64,000 nucleotides of DNA from JAJFUV01 sp964384215 (GCA_964384215.1 CAYLLB010000001.1:1-64000), one strand, 5' to 3'; counted from the first letter of the stretch, positions 9,501 to 18,840 are shown. Numbers and translations are program-made. The notes: a model not told the origin generated them from the letters alone.

Positions 9501-10077
9501 CCGAACCGGCTGCCGGGTCGCCCGCCACCACGGTGAGCGAATCGCCGTCCACTGCGCTCGCGCCCGTGACTCGCGCCGCCACGGCGAACTGGAAGTTCTT
9601 GACGCCGCCGATTTCGACGCGGCCGGGACCCTGGACCTCTTTGGAGGTGAACCACAGGCTGCGCATGCGGAAGTCCGGGTTCTGCGCGATGACGCGGCTG
9701 CCCAGGCCCGGACTCCACGGGTCGCGCGCCTCTCCACCCGGCCATTCGTACTCATCGACCAAGCCGAACAGGAACCCGTGTTTGCTGGACGATTCGTAAG
9801 CCGACTTGACGATGCGGAAGTACTCGTCGGAAAGATACGGCGTCTGCAAGCCCGTGCGGTTGTGCACGTAGGCGCCATAGACGCCCTGCGAGACCATCTC
9901 GCGGATCTGCCGGTCCACTTCCTTCTCGTCGAGCAGCCCGTTCCAGAACCAGAACGGGCGCACGCTATAGGTCTTCGGGGGATCCTGGAACTGCTTGTAG
10001 GTTTCGGGAACTCCGGCGAATGCCGCTGCCGCGAGAGCGGCCATCAAGGACAAAGAAGCGAGTTTTAGTTTGGACAT
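6535..10077 (-). CDS. Secreted GH106-like alpha-L-rhamnosidase family glycoside hydrolase
   Basis: A 1180-residue secreted enzyme with a cleavable signal peptide (MSKLKLASLSLMAALAAAAF). The mature N-terminus carries RPFWFWNGLLDEKEVDRQI, the hallmark opening of the GH106/rhamnosidase-like (beta/alpha)8 family, followed by motifs such as GLVDEYEWPGG, DSFYSDHEGDYG and KISGHVWEENL. The C-terminal third contains beta-sandwich modules including GH2-like sugar-binding sequence (ALNSNGTAYALTYVYAP, ANNNAHLWVNGEKLLDWH, EVWVNGKHAGVRVWLPF). GH106 enzymes cleave terminal alpha-L-rhamnose from pectic rhamnogalacturonan and similar glycans; substrate here is inferred. It is the last of a run of minus-strand genes, 34 bp after the VWFA gene. 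Confidence 0.85.
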   Translation of the reverse strand: MSKLKLASLSLMAALAAAAFAGVPETYKQFQDPPKTYSVRPFWFWNGLLDEKEVDRQIREMVSQGVYGAYVHNRTGLQTPYLSDEYFRIVKSAYESSSKHGFLFGLVDEYEWPGGEARDPWSPGLGSRVIAQNPDFRMRSLWFTSKEVQGPGRVEIGGVKNFQFAVAARVTGASAVDGDSLTVVAGDPAAGSVSWTAPEGRWRLMAFYLEPSQGRDGGLVDLMSRDAIKTWIGLVHERYYKLGPEHFGTTIDSFYSDHEGDYGRRIAWTPEFFETFQKMKGYDMRRYLPALMFDSGRITPKVRCDYLDVVSELYTNNYFKQVGDWCEQHKIKISGHVWEENLISEAAAVGDLQRIMRAWPWPGVDSLHDLGRWPRDLKATASVAHFRGTRFTVENQGVQGGESYLDMQKMRLGTNMLGVWGTSLFIPHAFNYNASRIEFPSDWFFHQPYWKYFKHYADYARRIAYMNDGGRHYADILLFQPTETAWANAEPNFSPAPDWDSNPMQKINQFYGDLMDRMAQELRDFDVADSYFLNQAKLQGNTLTLANESYRVVVLPPLTTVRRATMSKLRQFFDQGGVVVAVNMLPKDSMEEGRNDPQVLADVKAIFGNVTTQSFAARENSAGGKAFFIRNNIEELFPILDAAVKRDVKVVVGDAKHLGALHRAKDGIEFYWLVNDSAAPRDLTVVLSVKGVPEKWDAATGAREALESRVTATGTEVKLHFDAWDAYYVVFGNPEAKVKAPEAPYRKLNDIALAGDWNLTPEKTQIAAPYGKRYQQAWDGLGETKGFTETGLDEGRWSDDWLSRERQTVREWWLVGPFPNEDHAGCYGSFPPEKNPDPKAVYGEYKWKRYNSPTMAVDLYSALGLALNSNGTAYALTYVYAPAEREVEFHVTANNNAHLWVNGEKLLDWHIHPWYYEMRENFGLTRKARLHPGWNPVMLKVSRFRRGMFSFMLRVTDGAGNNFSDLAFSPDKVQRPAGSTYFTMWYRIPVPATATAVELPRFRKPYTAWYNGIKLTPDSEGRATLPATAQGANNVLVLKLVAGDEFQDAPKFRLGSAKTTLGSWLDHGLPYYSGSAAYEKEFVLPAAYAGRKLTLDCGEVGVVAEVWVNGKHAGVRVWLPFAFDITNLVQPGRNTVKILVTNTMENELAVDNHARKLPRLAHSGLIGPVWIRAGAPVAKR

Positions 10078-10111
10078 CGTGGACTCAATACCATCATAAA
10101 GACTTGGGCTT

Positions 10112-10906
10112 CTACTCCACCACGAGCGCTGAGACGAAGAGCTTGCCGGGGCGCTTCACCTCGACTTTCAGCTTCTCGCCGATGGAGAGGTTGCCGCTGA
10201 TCGTGAGCATGTAGCGCGAGCGGAGGACATCGAAAATCGGTTTGCCCGGCGGCTCGTTCGAAATCTTGCGCAGGTCGCGCAGGTTGAAGCAGGCGCCGCC
10301 GGTCTGGCGCGCCAGGGACTCGAACATCGAACGTTCGGCGCCGGACACGTAAACCGTCGAAACGGAAACACCGTTGCGGCGCGCCAGGCGCAACACCTGG
10401 CGCTGGTCGACGCGGCTGTAGCCTTCGTAGCCCGTTGTAAGCACCAGGACCACGCGGCGCATGGTGGCATGATCGAAGCCCCCGTCAACGGCCGCGTAGA
10501 TCGCGTCGAGCACTTGCGGCATGTTCCCATACTTCACACCCGCCACGGCACGCTTGAGAAGCATCTTGCTCGAGGTGAAATCCTGGATCAAGTCGGCCGA
10601 GGAGTGGTAGCTCACGATGGCCATCTGCTCCTTTTCGCCGAGCTGCGCGATGAGCGTGTCCGCCACCGGCTGCACCATCTCGCCCACCAGGCTGGTGTCC
10701 AGCAGCAGCATGACGTCGATGGGCGTCACCGCGAATTCGGCCGCTTCCACCTTTCGCGGAGTGCGGTCGTCCAGCACGCTGAAATCGCCGGCCGCGAGTC
10801 CCGTCACCACTTTGCCTGTCTTCGGGTCCACGACGCTCACTTCGAGCCGGGTCGCGGCCTGCCCCGCGCAGGCCGCCAGCAGGACGATAAGCAGAATGCG
10901 TCTCAT
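10112..10906 (-). CDS. VWFA-related secreted protein with degenerate MIDAS
   Basis: A 264-residue protein with a signal peptide (MRRILLIVLLAACAGQA), a short N-terminal beta domain (LEVSVVDPKTGKVVTGLAAGDFSVLDD) typical of acidobacterial VWFA-related proteins, then a von Willebrand factor A fold. The metal-binding motif DxSxS is DTSLV, so the last serine is missing, unlike the other three VWFA proteins of this window. The later TGYEGY stretch replaces the usual TDGxD. The C-terminus has the family signature of conserved strands (YMLTISGN). The ATG at 10906 has GAGG 5 bp upstream; a GTG 6 bp further upstream is possible. It follows the adaptor gene by 7 bp and is probably co-transcribed. Confidence 0.85.
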   Translation of the reverse strand: MRRILLIVLLAACAGQAATRLEVSVVDPKTGKVVTGLAAGDFSVLDDRTPRKVEAAEFAVTPIDVMLLLDTSLVGEMVQPVADTLIAQLGEKEQMAIVSYHSSADLIQDFTSSKMLLKRAVAGVKYGNMPQVLDAIYAAVDGGFDHATMRRVVLVLTTGYEGYSRVDQRQVLRLARRNGVSVSTVYVSGAERSMFESLARQTGGACFNLRDLRKISNEPPGKPIFDVLRSRYMLTISGNLSIGEKLKVEVKRPGKLFVSALVVE

Positions 10907-10913
10907 GCGCACC

Positions 10914-12131
10914 TCAACCGGGACGCTTGGCGTCTCCCGCCACTACCCGGACTTTCGTGCCCGTGTCCAGCCGCTGCACCTGTGTGACGGCCACATTCTC
11001 GCCTTCCTTCAGGCCCTCCATCACCTCGACCTCCTCGCCGAAGCGGTCGCCCAGCTTCAACTCGCGCGCCTCGATGGTGTCGCCGTTCACTACGAAGGCC
11101 TTATTCGAACCGAACACGTAAGTGACTGCCCGGGTGGGAATCAGGTTCATGCGTTCGATGCGGTCGGTGGTCACGCGAGCCTTGGCGTACGATCCTGGTT
11201 TGAGATCGCCGGCCGCGTTATCGATGAGCGCCTCCACGACGAACGTGCGCTTGCTCTGATCCACGGTGGGTGAGATACGCCAGATCTTGCCTTGGAACTC
11301 CCGGTTCGTGAACGCCTCGATGGTCACTTTGGCAATCTGCCCTACTTTGACCCAGGGCGCCATGCGCTCCGGGATTTCGACCCGCAAACGGATGGGGTCC
11401 GTCTTGACCAGCGTGAGCAGCGGCGTATTGGCGCGTACATATTGGCCTACGGTGACCTGCCGTTCCTTGACGCTGGCGTCGAACGGCGCGCGCACGTTGG
11501 TGTCACGCAGTTTCTTGCGCTGCAGATCCACGACCGCCTTGAAACGGTCGACTTCCTGAATCAGGTTGCGCGTTGCGATCAATGTGGAATCGTACGCGGC
11601 CAGGCTCGCCTTGTAGCGCGCCTCGGCCTGGTCGAAATCCTGCTGTGATCCCACACCCTGCTCAACCAGCCTGCGCGTACGGCTGTGCCGCTGCTCGGCA
11701 TCGGTCAGGTCAGCCTGCGCACGCCTGACGTCCGGCGTGTCACGGATGTCCTTGACCCGTTCCTTCTCGCTTTTCAAACCGAGCCGCTGCAACGACTGGC
11801 GCAATTGCGCCTCATTCTGCGCGAGCAGGTAACGCTGCTCTTCGTCGGCAATACGCACCATGAGATGGCCGGCGCTCACCCGGTCGCCCAGATCCACAGC
11901 CACCTCTTCGACACGGCCTTCCACTTCGGCACTGATGATGGCTTCGTCGTATGGGAACAGGGTGCCCACGCTCTCCACTACGCGGCGCAACTCGCGCACG
12001 GTCACCGGAGCGACGCGCACGGCGATGGGGCCAGAATCCTGCTTCTGGGACACCCTCTGCCCACGGTTGCAGGCCAGCAGGAAAAGAAGCGGAAGAACGA
12101 CGGCGGAGCGCGGCCACTTAGAGACGGTCAT
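10914..12131 (-). CDS. Efflux RND-type periplasmic adaptor lipoprotein (HlyD/MFP family)
   Basis: A 405-residue membrane fusion protein. A lipobox (LLFLLAC) at about residue 21 indicates a lipid-anchored periplasmic protein. The order is a barrel-sandwich half motif (EVEGRVEEVAVDLGDRVSAG), a long alpha-hairpin (about 90-190, rich in Gln, Leu and Arg), the second lipoyl half (VRAPFDASVKERQVTVGQYV), a beta-barrel and a membrane-proximal domain. Such adaptors bridge an inner-membrane RND or ABC pump to an outer-membrane channel. No pump gene is adjacent: the next gene encodes a VWFA protein. AAGGAAG lies 8 bp before the ATG. Confidence 0.9.
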   Translation of the reverse strand: MTVSKWPRSAVVLPLLFLLACNRGQRVSQKQDSGPIAVRVAPVTVRELRRVVESVGTLFPYDEAIISAEVEGRVEEVAVDLGDRVSAGHLMVRIADEEQRYLLAQNEAQLRQSLQRLGLKSEKERVKDIRDTPDVRRAQADLTDAEQRHSRTRRLVEQGVGSQQDFDQAEARYKASLAAYDSTLIATRNLIQEVDRFKAVVDLQRKKLRDTNVRAPFDASVKERQVTVGQYVRANTPLLTLVKTDPIRLRVEIPERMAPWVKVGQIAKVTIEAFTNREFQGKIWRISPTVDQSKRTFVVEALIDNAAGDLKPGSYAKARVTTDRIERMNLIPTRAVTYVFGSNKAFVVNGDTIEARELKLGDRFGEEVEVMEGLKEGENVAVTQVQRLDTGTKVRVVAGDAKRPG

Positions 12132-12210
12132 CGGAAATCTTCCTTTGATCGGAAACCACCCCTTAGGGTGAACCTACATTATATGGGTGATCGCAGCGGG
12201 AGGGTACGCC

Positions 12211-13320
12211 TCAACCCTCGGTGGGTTCCACCAAAGATTCCAGCGACATGGTGTAGATTGCCGGCTTGCCGTGCCGGTCGCTCTCGAAGAAGATCCGCTG
12301 GCTGTCGCGGGTGAAAAACAGCTTTACGTCCCGCGCCTGCCGTGCGCCGTGCTCACAGAGAGTCATCTCGCGGCGTGCGACCCGCAGCAGCAGGAGAATG
12401 TGGGGCGCGGCCAGGCTGCCGCTGGCGCCCGCAAACACCGAAGCGTCGCCGTTTGGCCGGAAGCTCACGAACTGCGTCGTGGGGCTGATCAACTGGTCCG
12501 CGTTCGCATCCGGCGTGTGCTCGCGCAAGAAACTCCGGCGAGGCGCCTCGCCGGAGTAGCTCAAATACAACACGGTCCGGCCGTCGGCCGACCAGAACGC
12601 GGGGCCCACCTGCCCTTCGGCCGTACGCAGGGGCCGGTTATCGGCGCCGTCGTAGTTCACCAGCCATAGGGAATCCCCGTTTCGCCGGTAAAGGATACCG
12701 GCCCGCCTCGGCCTGGGCTGCGGGTCCTTGATAGCGCCCTCCAGTTCCACGACGGTCGTGGCGCCGGGTTTCGCCAGCCCGACCATTCGGATCCGGCTGC
12801 GTTCCTGGCGGTTTTCAACCAGGAACGCATACAGGCCGTCCTCGGAAATGCTGAAACCGCGACCCTTTCTCCACCCTTCCGGCAACCGGTAGAGTTCGCG
12901 GCTCCGCAGATTGGCAAGTTGCACGCGAAGCAACGCCGGCCCGTCGAAACAGAAGAAACTGCGTTCGTCGGGGTGCCAGCTCAGGGCTTCCTTATCCAGA
13001 TCCGCGCAACTGGTAAGCTGGCGCGCCTCTCCGTTCTTCCAATCCAGGCGAAACGCCTGCATGGAGCCGGTACGATCGGAAGCGCACAGCAGGCCTGTAC
13101 CCCGTCGAGTGACTACCCTGGCGAACGGCGACGGCAAGCATACCGCGTGTGCGGGATCGGTCAGCCGTATGACTTCGAATTCTGTCGTGGGATCCGCGTA
13201 GCGCCTCCGCTCACTGGGGTACACTTGACCAAGGCCGCTTGCGCCCTGGAGCAGCATGGGAGAAAGCCCGGCCATCAAAGAGCGGCGGGTAATTACACAA
13301 TGCGACCCGCGCGGAAGCAT
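12211..13320 (-). CDS. Tat-exported TolB-like / oligogalacturonate-lyase-like beta-propeller protein
   Basis: A 369-residue protein with a twin-arginine-like leader (ITRRSLMAGLSPMLL) and repeated propeller blades of WD40/PD40 type: FRLDWKNGEARQLT, LSWHPDERSFFCF, AFWSADGRTVLYLSY, VSFRPNGDASVFAG, LFFTRDSQRIFFESDRHGKPAIYTM. The fold is shared by TolB and by oligogalacturonate lyases; the Mn-binding His pattern of the lyase cannot be confirmed, so function is open. The ATG at 13320 is 17 bp from AGGAGG, which is long, but no better in-frame start exists. It follows the M23 peptidase gene by 20 bp. Confidence 0.7.
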   Translation of the reverse strand: MLPRGSHCVITRRSLMAGLSPMLLQGASGLGQVYPSERRRYADPTTEFEVIRLTDPAHAVCLPSPFARVVTRRGTGLLCASDRTGSMQAFRLDWKNGEARQLTSCADLDKEALSWHPDERSFFCFDGPALLRVQLANLRSRELYRLPEGWRKGRGFSISEDGLYAFLVENRQERSRIRMVGLAKPGATTVVELEGAIKDPQPRPRRAGILYRRNGDSLWLVNYDGADNRPLRTAEGQVGPAFWSADGRTVLYLSYSGEAPRRSFLREHTPDANADQLISPTTQFVSFRPNGDASVFAGASGSLAAPHILLLLRVARREMTLCEHGARQARDVKLFFTRDSQRIFFESDRHGKPAIYTMSLESLVEPTEG

Positions 13321-13340
13321 CGTGATAGGAACTGACCTCC

Positions 13341-14225
13341 TCAGAACGGGAAATCTTTCTTGGGCGCCGACGCAGTAGTCGTCTTGGCCAGGAACGGATA
13401 GGGATTCACCGGACTACCGCCAATGCGCACTTCATAATGCAGATGCGGTGAAACCGCCCGGCCGGTCTTGCCCGTCGCGCCGATAATCTGTCCCCGGCGC
13501 ACCTCCTGCCCATCCACCACGTCATAGCGGGAGAGATGCGCATAGTAGGTTCGTAAGCCGTTGCCATGGTCGATCACGATCAGCTTGCCGTAACCGCTGC
13601 TGGTTTCGGCCTGCGCCACAACGCCGTCGGCCGTCGCCCTCACCGGCGTCCCCATCCCCGCGGAAATGTCTACCCCGGCGTGGAATGCCATCGCGCCTGA
13701 AAACGGATCATCCCGGTGTCCGAACGGACTCAGCAGGCGGCCGTCCACCGGCCAAATGCCCGGCCGGGTGTTGGTCTGCCACATTCGAGGGTAGCGGTGA
13801 TAGAACGTTGAAAAGCTGGCGCTCTTCAGGAAGTTGTAGTCTTCCAGCGTCTCGCTGAAGGTCGGCATCAGGCGGCCCTCGGAGGAAATGTCCGGCGGCC
13901 CCTCCATCTTTTGCTTGATTCCGTATGCCGAAGAGATCTCCTTGGCAAGAATCTGCAGTGTGGCAAGCTGCTGGTCCTTTTGATCGGTTTCCCTCTGGAG
14001 GTTTTGGTAACTATAGCGGAGAGTATCGACTTCCCGGCGCAAGGAGTTGTAACTGGCAACCTTCCACGCCATTCGAGCGTAACTTGATACTATGCCAAGA
14101 AGCGTGAAACACCCCAGGCAGGCCAAGGCGAGCACACCGTACACCACGTGGTGCGGGATATGTATGCGCTGTAGTCTCCCGTGGAGAGAATGAGCCAGGA
14201 CGACGATGAAATAACCTTGCTTCAT
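13341..14225 (-). CDS. M23 (LytM) family metallopeptidase, membrane anchored
   Basis: A 294-residue envelope protein: an N-terminal cytoplasmic stretch, one TM helix at about 34-54 (VVYGVLALACLGCFTLLGIV), a periplasmic coiled coil of about 50 residues (LRREVDTLRYSYQNLQRETDQK), and a C-terminal LytM domain. Zinc ligands are visible: HAGVD (HxxxD), and HLHYEV (HxH). Family members cut peptidoglycan cross-bridges or, when partly degenerate, activate amidases. Both zinc motifs are intact here, so peptidase activity is expected. The ATG chosen is MKQGYF; six further residues upstream are possible but not needed. Confidence 0.92.
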   Translation of the reverse strand: MKQGYFIVVLAHSLHGRLQRIHIPHHVVYGVLALACLGCFTLLGIVSSYARMAWKVASYNSLRREVDTLRYSYQNLQRETDQKDQQLATLQILAKEISSAYGIKQKMEGPPDISSEGRLMPTFSETLEDYNFLKSASFSTFYHRYPRMWQTNTRPGIWPVDGRLLSPFGHRDDPFSGAMAFHAGVDISAGMGTPVRATADGVVAQAETSSGYGKLIVIDHGNGLRTYYAHLSRYDVVDGQEVRRGQIIGATGKTGRAVSPHLHYEVRIGGSPVNPYPFLAKTTTASAPKKDFPF

Positions 14226-14462
14226 TAATGTTGCGCCGGTCACCCCCGGAAAAGCTTTGCTGCTCTCCCCGGTCGAGGTTCTGGCGACTCACGGAGCCGG
14301 AACTACAAAGCGAATTTCTCAAAATAACAACTGAAGCAAATCCTGTCAAGCCCCTTTCTCGCTCTCCTTTGGGGGGCTTTCGATACTCTTGCCTGGCTCC
14401 TTCCCCCTCAGCCAGGGTCCGCCGCGGCATGGCATCCGCTCGACACGGTAAAATAGTGGTCG

Positions 14463-14789
14463 ATGAGCGACGCCGAAACCCCCAAACCGGAGGCGGACGC
14501 TGGCAAGGACGAAGAATCCTATCCCGTCCCCCCCGCCTCATTCGAGTTCCTTGTGATGAGCCTGCGCACGCAGGCGGAGATCCAACTCGGACTGCTGCAC
14601 TTTGGAGATCCGAAGGACCGGCCCAAGCCGAATCTACCCTTGGCCCGTCACAGTATCGACATGCTGGCCCTGATTCAGGACAAGACCAAGGGCAACCTGA
14701 GCGTGGAAGAACATAGGCTGCTCGAGAACTCGTTGACGGAATTGCGATTTCGCTATGTTCAGGCGGCCGGTAGCGGCCCTGAGCAGTAG
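14463..14789 (+). CDS. DUF1844 domain protein
   Basis: A 108-residue cytosolic protein with the DUF1844 pattern: a disordered acidic N-terminus, then PASFEFLVMSLRTQAEIQLG, an LPLARHSIDMLALIQDKTKGNL segment and the ending LENSLTELRFRYVQ. The family is small, helical and of unknown function, common in Acidobacteriota, Deltaproteobacteria and Planctomycetes. No Shine-Dalgarno sequence is visible before the ATG; a TAAAAT stretch 9 bp upstream might be a -10 box of a leaderless transcript, but no -35 accompanies it. It is directly followed, with no gap, by the MBL hydrolase gene. Confidence 0.85.
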   Translation: MSDAETPKPEADAGKDEESYPVPPASFEFLVMSLRTQAEIQLGLLHFGDPKDRPKPNLPLARHSIDMLALIQDKTKGNLSVEEHRLLENSLTELRFRYVQAAGSGPEQ

Positions 14790-15608
14790 ATGAACGCGCA
14801 GCGACAGCCGGCGACGCTCACCGTCCTAGGGTCGGGTACCAGCGTCGGTGTGCCGACCATCGGCTGCCCGTGCGCCGTCTGCCATTCCACCGATCCACGG
14901 GACAACCGGCTGCGCCCCTCCGTTTTGCTGCGTTATGGCGGCCGCGCCATTCTGGTCGACACGACTCCGGACCTGCGCGCGCAGGCGCTGCGGGCCGGCA
15001 TGACGCACCTGGACGCGATCATCTACACGCACGCGCACGCCGACCACATCCTCGGCCTGGACGATATACGCCCGTTCAATTACGGCCGCCGGGAGCCGAT
15101 CCCCATCTATGGTTCGCAGGAGACCATCGACACCATCCGGGGCACGTTCCGCTACATTTTCGAATTGCGCCACAGCGAGTCCTCGCGGCCCAAGGTAGTC
15201 ACGAACGTGCTGGACGGCGCCTTCGACCTGTTCGGGATCACATTCGAGCCCATTCCGCTCAAACACGGCAGCGCCGGCATTTACGGGTTCCGGTTCGGTG
15301 ACGTGGCCTACCTGACCGATCACAGCGAGGTCCCGGACGCTTCGATGGAACGCCTGCGCGGGCTCGATGTTCTGTTTCTTGACGCGTTGCGCCACACCCC
15401 GCACCCGACGCACAGCACCGTCGAGCGGTCTCTCCAAACGGTCGAATTACTCAAACCGGCGCGTGCATATTTCACGCACATCTGCCACGATCTGCCGCAC
15501 GAGGCCACCGAGCGGACCCTGCCGCCTCATGTGCGGCTGGCCTACGACGGCCTGGAGATCGCCTTCGATGCGGGAACGAACGGCGCCGTGGAGAAGGCGG
15601 CGCGATGA
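14790..15608 (+). CDS. PhnP-like metallo-beta-lactamase fold hydrolase
   Basis: A 272-residue MBL-fold protein. The N-terminal signature GSGTSVGVPTIGCPCAVC, with paired cysteines, marks the PhnP/RNase Z-like phosphodiesterase branch. The di-metal motif THAHADHILGLDD is complete, with further ligands at LTDHSE and near the C-terminus (FTHICHDL). PhnP hydrolyses cyclic phosphodiesters in the phosphonate pathway, but no phn gene is near, so the substrate here is unknown. Its ATGA overlap with ribF suggests coupled translation. Confidence 0.88.
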   Translation: MNAQRQPATLTVLGSGTSVGVPTIGCPCAVCHSTDPRDNRLRPSVLLRYGGRAILVDTTPDLRAQALRAGMTHLDAIIYTHAHADHILGLDDIRPFNYGRREPIPIYGSQETIDTIRGTFRYIFELRHSESSRPKVVTNVLDGAFDLFGITFEPIPLKHGSAGIYGFRFGDVAYLTDHSEVPDASMERLRGLDVLFLDALRHTPHPTHSTVERSLQTVELLKPARAYFTHICHDLPHEATERTLPPHVRLAYDGLEIAFDAGTNGAVEKAAR

Positions 15609-16549
15609 AGGCCGGGATCGTACACGGCATCGAGGAAGCCGGCCGGAGTTTCGGCCCTTGCGCACTCAGTATCGGCAACTTCGACGGCGTTCACGCCGGC
15701 CATCGCAAGATTCTGCGGCGCGTCGCCGCCCTGGCCCGCGAGCATGGCTGGAAGGCCGCGGCCATGACTTTCGATCCGCACCCCGCGAGAGTTCTGACGC
15801 CTGCGCGGGCGCCGCGCCTGCTGTCGAGCATAGCCGAGCGCGCGGAGTGGATGGGCGCGGAGGGCATCGATCAGGTGATCGTCGTCCCCTTCGACCTGGA
15901 CTTCGCCAGGCTGACCCCTGAGGAGTTCGTGGCCGGGATCCTCACCGGCCGTTTGGGGATTCGTGCCGTGGTCGTGGGCGAGAATTTCCACTTCGGACGC
16001 GGGCATATGGGCGACATCAAGACGCTCAAGGAGCTTGGTTCCCGCTACGGCCTGCTGGTTGAGGCTGTGCCGCCCGTACGCTTCCGCGGCCACCGTGTTT
16101 CTAGCAGCGCCGTCCGCCGGTTGGTGGAAGCCGGCGACGTTTCGCGCGCCGGAAGGATGTTGGAGCGGCCCTATGCGTTGTCGGGCAACGTGGTGCCGGG
16201 GCAGGGCATCGGTTCGCGGCGCACCGTCCCCACTTTGAACCTGGCCACCACCGCCGAAGTGATTCCCGCTCGCGGCGTTTACATTACGCGCACCGAGGAC
16301 CTGAAATCCGGGCGGAAGTACTCGTCCGTTACGAACGTAGGTATCCGCCCCACTTTCGGCGGGCACGCGCTGACTATCGAGACCCATCTGCTGGATCACG
16401 AAAATTCTCCGGCGCCGGCGCGCATTCGTGTGGAGTTCCTTTACCGGTTGCGGCCGGAGCGGAAGTTCCCTACGCCGGAAGAGCTCAAGGTCCAGATCCT
16501 GCGTGACGCCGCGCGTGCGCAGGCCTATTTCCGCCGCCTGGAGCGATAG
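15605..16549 (+). CDS. ribF: Bifunctional riboflavin kinase / FAD synthetase
   Basis: Converts riboflavin to FMN and FMN to FAD in the cytosol. The 314-residue length is typical. The N-terminal nucleotidyltransferase domain shows SIGNFDGVHAGHRKIL (HxGH), MTFDPHP and VVGENFHFGRGHMGD, then SSSAVRRL. The C-terminal flavokinase domain begins at RPYALSGNVVPGQGIGSRRTVPTLNL and includes GVYITR and NVGIRPTFGG. Its ATG overlaps the stop of the MBL gene. No FMN riboswitch was recognised upstream of the run. Confidence 0.97.
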   Translation: MKAGIVHGIEEAGRSFGPCALSIGNFDGVHAGHRKILRRVAALAREHGWKAAAMTFDPHPARVLTPARAPRLLSSIAERAEWMGAEGIDQVIVVPFDLDFARLTPEEFVAGILTGRLGIRAVVVGENFHFGRGHMGDIKTLKELGSRYGLLVEAVPPVRFRGHRVSSSAVRRLVEAGDVSRAGRMLERPYALSGNVVPGQGIGSRRTVPTLNLATTAEVIPARGVYITRTEDLKSGRKYSSVTNVGIRPTFGGHALTIETHLLDHENSPAPARIRVEFLYRLRPERKFPTPEELKVQILRDAARAQAYFRRLER

Positions 16550-16594
16550 CGGTGCGTGTAACCGCCCAGCTCCTATTAAAGATATATTCAGAGA

Positions 16595-17479
<885 letters not shown>

Positions 17480-17499
17480 ATGGTCAAGGGGAGATACTG

Positions 17500-18840
17500 G
17501 TGGATCGAAGGAACTTTTTGAGGAGTTGTGCGGCCGTGCCGCTTGCCGGTGCGATGCGCGCGGAAGACCCGAAAGCCTGGTACCCGGCCGCGGGCTTGGG
17601 TTTGTTCCTGCACTGGGGAATCGCCAGCCTGGCCGAGGTCGAATTGAGTTGGGGCCTCTTCAAGGACGTAGGCGGTAAAGACCCGCACCCGGCCTGGCCG
17701 CCCGAGAAATACATGGCGCTGGCCGGACGGTTCAACCCCCAGAACTACGACCCGGACAAGTGGCTTCACGCGGCGGCGCAGGTCGGCTTCAAGTACGCGG
17801 TTCTCACCACGCGGCACCACGACGGCTATGCCCTCTGGCCCAGCGAATACGGCAACTTCGGCGTGAAGCAGCATATGGGCGGCCGCGACCTGGTGGGTCC
17901 CTATGTCGAAGCCTGCCGCAGGAATGGCCTGAGGGTGGGCTTTTACTACTCGCCGGGGAACTGGCTCTTCAATCCGAAAGGCTGGCCGTGGTTGGGCTTC
18001 CCGTTACGCGACGACAAGTTCCTGCACCGCCGCCCCGAGCGCAGCGAGAATGCCCCACGCTACGCCGACGTGCCCATGAGCGAATTCCAGAAGCACTTTG
18101 AAACGCTCTACGCCTATGTGAAGGGACAAGTGGGCGAGTTGCTGACCCGGTACGGCAAAATCGACCTGCTGTGGTGGGATGGCTACGATTGGCCCATCGG
18201 CGTCGAGCATCATCCGCAGGAGATGGAATCTTACGTGCGCTCTTTGCAGCCTGGCATCGTGATGAACGACCGCTACATGATCTGGGACTCAGGCCTCATG
18301 TGGGGCGATTTCCGGACCGAATTCGAAGGCCGTCGTCCCAACACCCGCCCGCGCGGGCTGTGGGAACATAGCGACACCATGTGCGGCGGCATGTGGGGTT
18401 ATGCCGGTCCTAAGGCCGCCTGCAAATCATCGAGCTACGTCCTCACTCAGCTGGTTCGCGACCGCGCCTGGGGCGCCAACTTCATGCCGAACTTCGGACC
18501 GCGCCCGGATGGCACCATGCAGCCCGAGTTTTACCGGGTGTGCGAAGAGCTTGCGGCGTGGATGAAACACAGCGGCGTGTCCGTGCACGACGTTCAGGCG
18601 GGCCCCTATCCGGAGCAGTGCGATGCGCCGGTGACGGTATCCGGCAACACTTGGTATGTGCACTTTCTGCCGGGCGAGCGCCGCGTGGCGAAGCTGGCTG
18701 GAGTGAAACAACCGCGCTCGGCGCGCCTGCTGGCTACGGGGCAACCGGTAAGCTGGTCGGCGGAGAGCAACGGCTACGCGCTTTCGCTGCCCGCACAGGC
18801 CCCGACCGATACGGTCGCCACCGTGGCAATTTCCTTCTGA
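17500..18840 (+). CDS. GH29 alpha-L-fucosidase, Tat-exported
   Basis: A 446-residue secreted enzyme with a short Tat-type leader (MDRRNFLRSCAAVPLAG). The catalytic domain begins with GLFLHWGIASL and contains YAVLTTRHHDGYALWPS, VGFYYSPGNW and KIDLLWWDGYDWP; the Asp in LLWWDG corresponds to the GH29 nucleophile. A small C-terminal beta domain follows from about residue 360. It would release L-fucose from glycans in the periplasm or outside the cell. The GTG start is supported by AAGGGGAGA about 8 bp upstream. It is the last gene of a plus-strand run that starts at DUF1844. Confidence 0.92.
   Translation: MDRRNFLRSCAAVPLAGAMRAEDPKAWYPAAGLGLFLHWGIASLAEVELSWGLFKDVGGKDPHPAWPPEKYMALAGRFNPQNYDPDKWLHAAAQVGFKYAVLTTRHHDGYALWPSEYGNFGVKQHMGGRDLVGPYVEACRRNGLRVGFYYSPGNWLFNPKGWPWLGFPLRDDKFLHRRPERSENAPRYADVPMSEFQKHFETLYAYVKGQVGELLTRYGKIDLLWWDGYDWPIGVEHHPQEMESYVRSLQPGIVMNDRYMIWDSGLMWGDFRTEFEGRRPNTRPRGLWEHSDTMCGGMWGYAGPKAACKSSSYVLTQLVRDRAWGANFMPNFGPRPDGTMQPEFYRVCEELAAWMKHSGVSVHDVQAGPYPEQCDAPVTVSGNTWYVHFLPGERRVAKLAGVKQPRSARLLATGQPVSWSAESNGYALSLPAQAPTDTVATVAISF

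Noticed and set aside
16561..16575. GTAACCGCCC half-site upstream of galU as another LacI operator
   Set aside because: Only one half matches and no -35 hexamer follows at the 8-bp phasing.
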